Part shown: piece after piece, positions 62,243 through 64,000 of the stretch
Layout: each line of letters opens with the position of its first letter
Numbering within the stretch: position 1 is the first letter of the stretch
From: Capniomyces stellatus
Lineage: Eukaryota > Kickxellomycota > Harpellomycetes > Harpellales > Legeriomycetaceae
DNA length: 64,000 nucleotides
Assembly: GCA_001661515.1 (NCBI GenBank)
Contig: LUVW01000014.1
Span: 372,001-436,000, forward strand
Reading direction: 5' to 3'
Notes under the pieces: generated by a model
The model's database searches: none
The model's input: the letters and a program-made list of their open reading frames with translations, nothing else
Told to the model about the DNA's origin: nothing
Program-made: the position numbers and the translations under genes

Positions 62243-63946
62243 ATGGAGAATACCGGCAACATGGTCCAGAAAGAGCATGGAACTCTGCTTTACGAGGTTA
62301 TAATCTGCTCGCCGACAGTGGAGACACCCGAAAACTTTACAATATTGGTAGATAAAACCGACTGTATAAAAGAAATCAAGAAAACAATAGAAGAAAAACA
62401 TCCATTACAGCCAAAGGCAGCCTCAATGCGGCTTATTTCACGTGGTAGATTATTAAAGGACGACGAGAAGGCGGAGCTTATTTTTGATGGTGTAAGTCAC
62501 AAACTATACAACAGTACAAGGTGTTATACATACATGTGTTATTGGCAGCAATATTCTACTGTTCCTGCTATTTTAAATAATCAAAAAAGAAATTAAATTG
62601 GCAAGACTTAGGTAGTAAGAATGAAATTGAAAACAAATAAATAATGTAATTTGTAGGCCGAAGAGGACGTCTTTCCTGCTATACACATGGTGGTTTACCC
62701 ACCAATAGTATCGGCAACTAAAGGGCCAAAAAGCCCTACACCCAAGCCAAGCGAGAGTATAAACGAGATAAAAAAAGCTAGAATTGAAATCGCAGCTAAA
62801 TCCAAGAAAAACGAAGCTGTAAAAGAACAAAAGAATCCAATACAAATTCCCCCTCCAATGCAACTAAACATTGCACACACACCCCTTAGCCAAAAGATTG
62901 CACAACCAAATGGCCCCATGTATCAATATGTTTTAATAGAGTAAGTAATTCGTTGTTGCAGATAATGCATCATTTTTTTTTAATTTCCTTACAGTTTGTT
63001 TTTAGTAATAAGGGAAAAGAGGGAAAAAAAGTGGATAAATTAAAAAAAGAAATGATTCAACTTGCCAATTTATAGTAACCAGGCATACCTGGCAGTATGG
63101 CCACGAGTTCCAATATATGCGCCGATGCTAAGCCAGGGACAAAGTGGGTCGCAGTTTAGCAGTGATATGGCTAAAAACCAGGCTAGCCATCAATATTTGA
63201 GCCAGAGCTCTTTAAACCAGGCACCTTTTATTGGGCTTGGAAGCCAAAACTACCAGCAGTTTGGCTCGCAATTTCACCAACTAAATACACAAAGCAGTGA
63301 CGGTGTTTACATGCACAACATAAATCAAGAAGCCGTAGCGCTAGTAGTGGAGCCAGTGAACCGAAATGGGATGATGGCCAGGCTTGCTAGTCCGTTTATA
63401 GTTGCTTGGGAGTCAGTGTGTTCTGCATTCCGTCTGCTTACTTTGCGTACTCTGTTGGGCTATATATGGACGATGCTTAGAGTCTCGCTGGTGTTTTTCT
63501 TGTTTTTCCGGGATATCAAGCTGAAGATGCTGGCGACAATTACCTGTGTTGTAATAGCGTTTTTCATTCTTAAATCCGACTATGTTCAGCAGTACCTCAA
63601 TGCCCAACCAATTATCCAGCCAGTTGCCCAGCCAATTATTCCTGTCGACGCCAATGCCCCAATCAACACCGATTCTCCTGCTAACTCGCAGACTGCCGAA
63701 AGTGCCTCTAATACCCAAGACAGTGAAAACAGCCCGCCTCCATACATACCAAACGACATTACTCTACCAGATATCGGAAACAACCAAGCCCAAACAGACC
63801 CCAACCATCAAAGTACCCCCCGCCAACCCGTCACTGGAATCCCCCAGCAAGCCAACGCATCTCCGCTAGCCCGTGCCCGTGCCATGGTGTTTGCTCTAGT
63901 TTCTTCGTTGCTGCCGCCAACTCCAGCTGCTGGTGCCCAAGCATAG
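62243..63946 (+). CDS. Herp/Usa1-like ubiquitin-like-domain membrane protein (ER-associated degradation)
   Basis: Three exons, 62243-62491, 62657-62940 and 63076-63946, give 467 residues. The start is the ATG at 62243. The ubiquitin-like domain covers about residues 12-95. It has IKEIKKTIEEKHPLQPKA, the block MRLISRGRLLKDDEK and AIHMVVYPP, the same layout as the Herp N-terminal domain. A linker rich in Lys, Pro and Gln follows. Two closely spaced hydrophobic segments at about 305-325 (TMLRVSLVFFLFF) and 330-350 (ATITCVVIAFFIL) form a membrane hairpin with RDIKLK between them, as in Herp/Usa1. The tail is Pro/Gln/Asn-rich. Family members scaffold the Hrd1 ubiquitin ligase. The assignment to Herp/Usa1 rests on domain layout and a few motifs, and the closest relative is not established. 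Confidence 0.7.
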
Positions 63947-64000
63947 CCAATACCCCACTCTATTCTATTATAGCCCAAACCTCCGCATTACTCTATATAT

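Overview
The window is nuclear DNA of a fungus. The genes carry many short spliceosomal introns (mostly GTAAGT-like donors and TAG acceptors, with a perfect TACTAAC branch site in one intron). Intergenic DNA is AT-rich and full of homopolymers and short tandem repeats. The gene set is fungal: an Ert1/Rds2-type Zn2Cys6 regulator, a Bdf1-type BET protein, a short Osh protein, a Dic1-type carrier and Rsm27. Intact TMCO1, NKAP and C9orf85 (DUF2039) homologues, which Saccharomyces lacks, argue against a Saccharomyces-like yeast and fit a filamentous or early-diverging fungus. The species cannot be named from the sequence alone. Three short N runs sit inside homopolymers, so this is a draft scaffold.

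Layout. 1-6.6 kb: a tandem duplication of a two-gene unit, mitochondrial dicarboxylate carrier plus MGST3-like MAPEG protein; the first carrier copy is cut by the window edge. 6.6-10.9 kb: gene-poor DNA with a decayed LINE reverse-transcriptase fragment, a second decayed reading frame and a G-quadruplex-type tract. 10.9-32.3 kb: a compact block of ERT1-like regulator, RIO2 (minus), NKAP, TMCO1, C9orf85-like, RGP1, RBM22/SLT11 (minus) and HEM13/CPOX (minus). 32.3-38.7 kb: a 6.4-kb gene desert. 38.7-42.4 kb: OSH gene, a LINE C-terminal remnant and mitochondrial ribosomal protein S33 (minus). 42.4-64 kb: BDF1-like BET protein behind a purine-rich leader, an unidentified low-complexity protein, 3-mercaptopyruvate sulfurtransferase (minus), cytosolic aspartyl-tRNA synthetase, proteasome assembly chaperone 2 (minus), a GH17 protein without its catalytic residues, and a Herp/Usa1-like ERAD protein.

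The genes do not form one pathway. They are mostly housekeeping functions: mRNA processing (NKAP, RBM22), translation and ribosome assembly (RIO2, MRPS33, DPS1), proteostasis (PSMG2, Herp-like), ER/Golgi traffic and lipid transfer (TMCO1, RGP1, OSH), haem synthesis and chromatin reading. Exon-intron structures below were rebuilt by hand from reading frame, splice signals and family conservation. Each spliced coding length closes to a multiple of three, except that the 5' end of the gene at 50.1-52.2 kb is unresolved and one exon of the ERT1-like gene has an ambiguous acceptor.

The most unusual signal is a family of tiny insertions (about 10-28 bp). Each has the core TTTCAAT followed by an A-rich run, in either orientation, between direct repeats of 10-17 bp. 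There are seven clear copies in the first 8 kb and one degraded copy at 22.1 kb. They look like extremely 5'-truncated retrotransposition products, or copies of some other short 3' RNA end.
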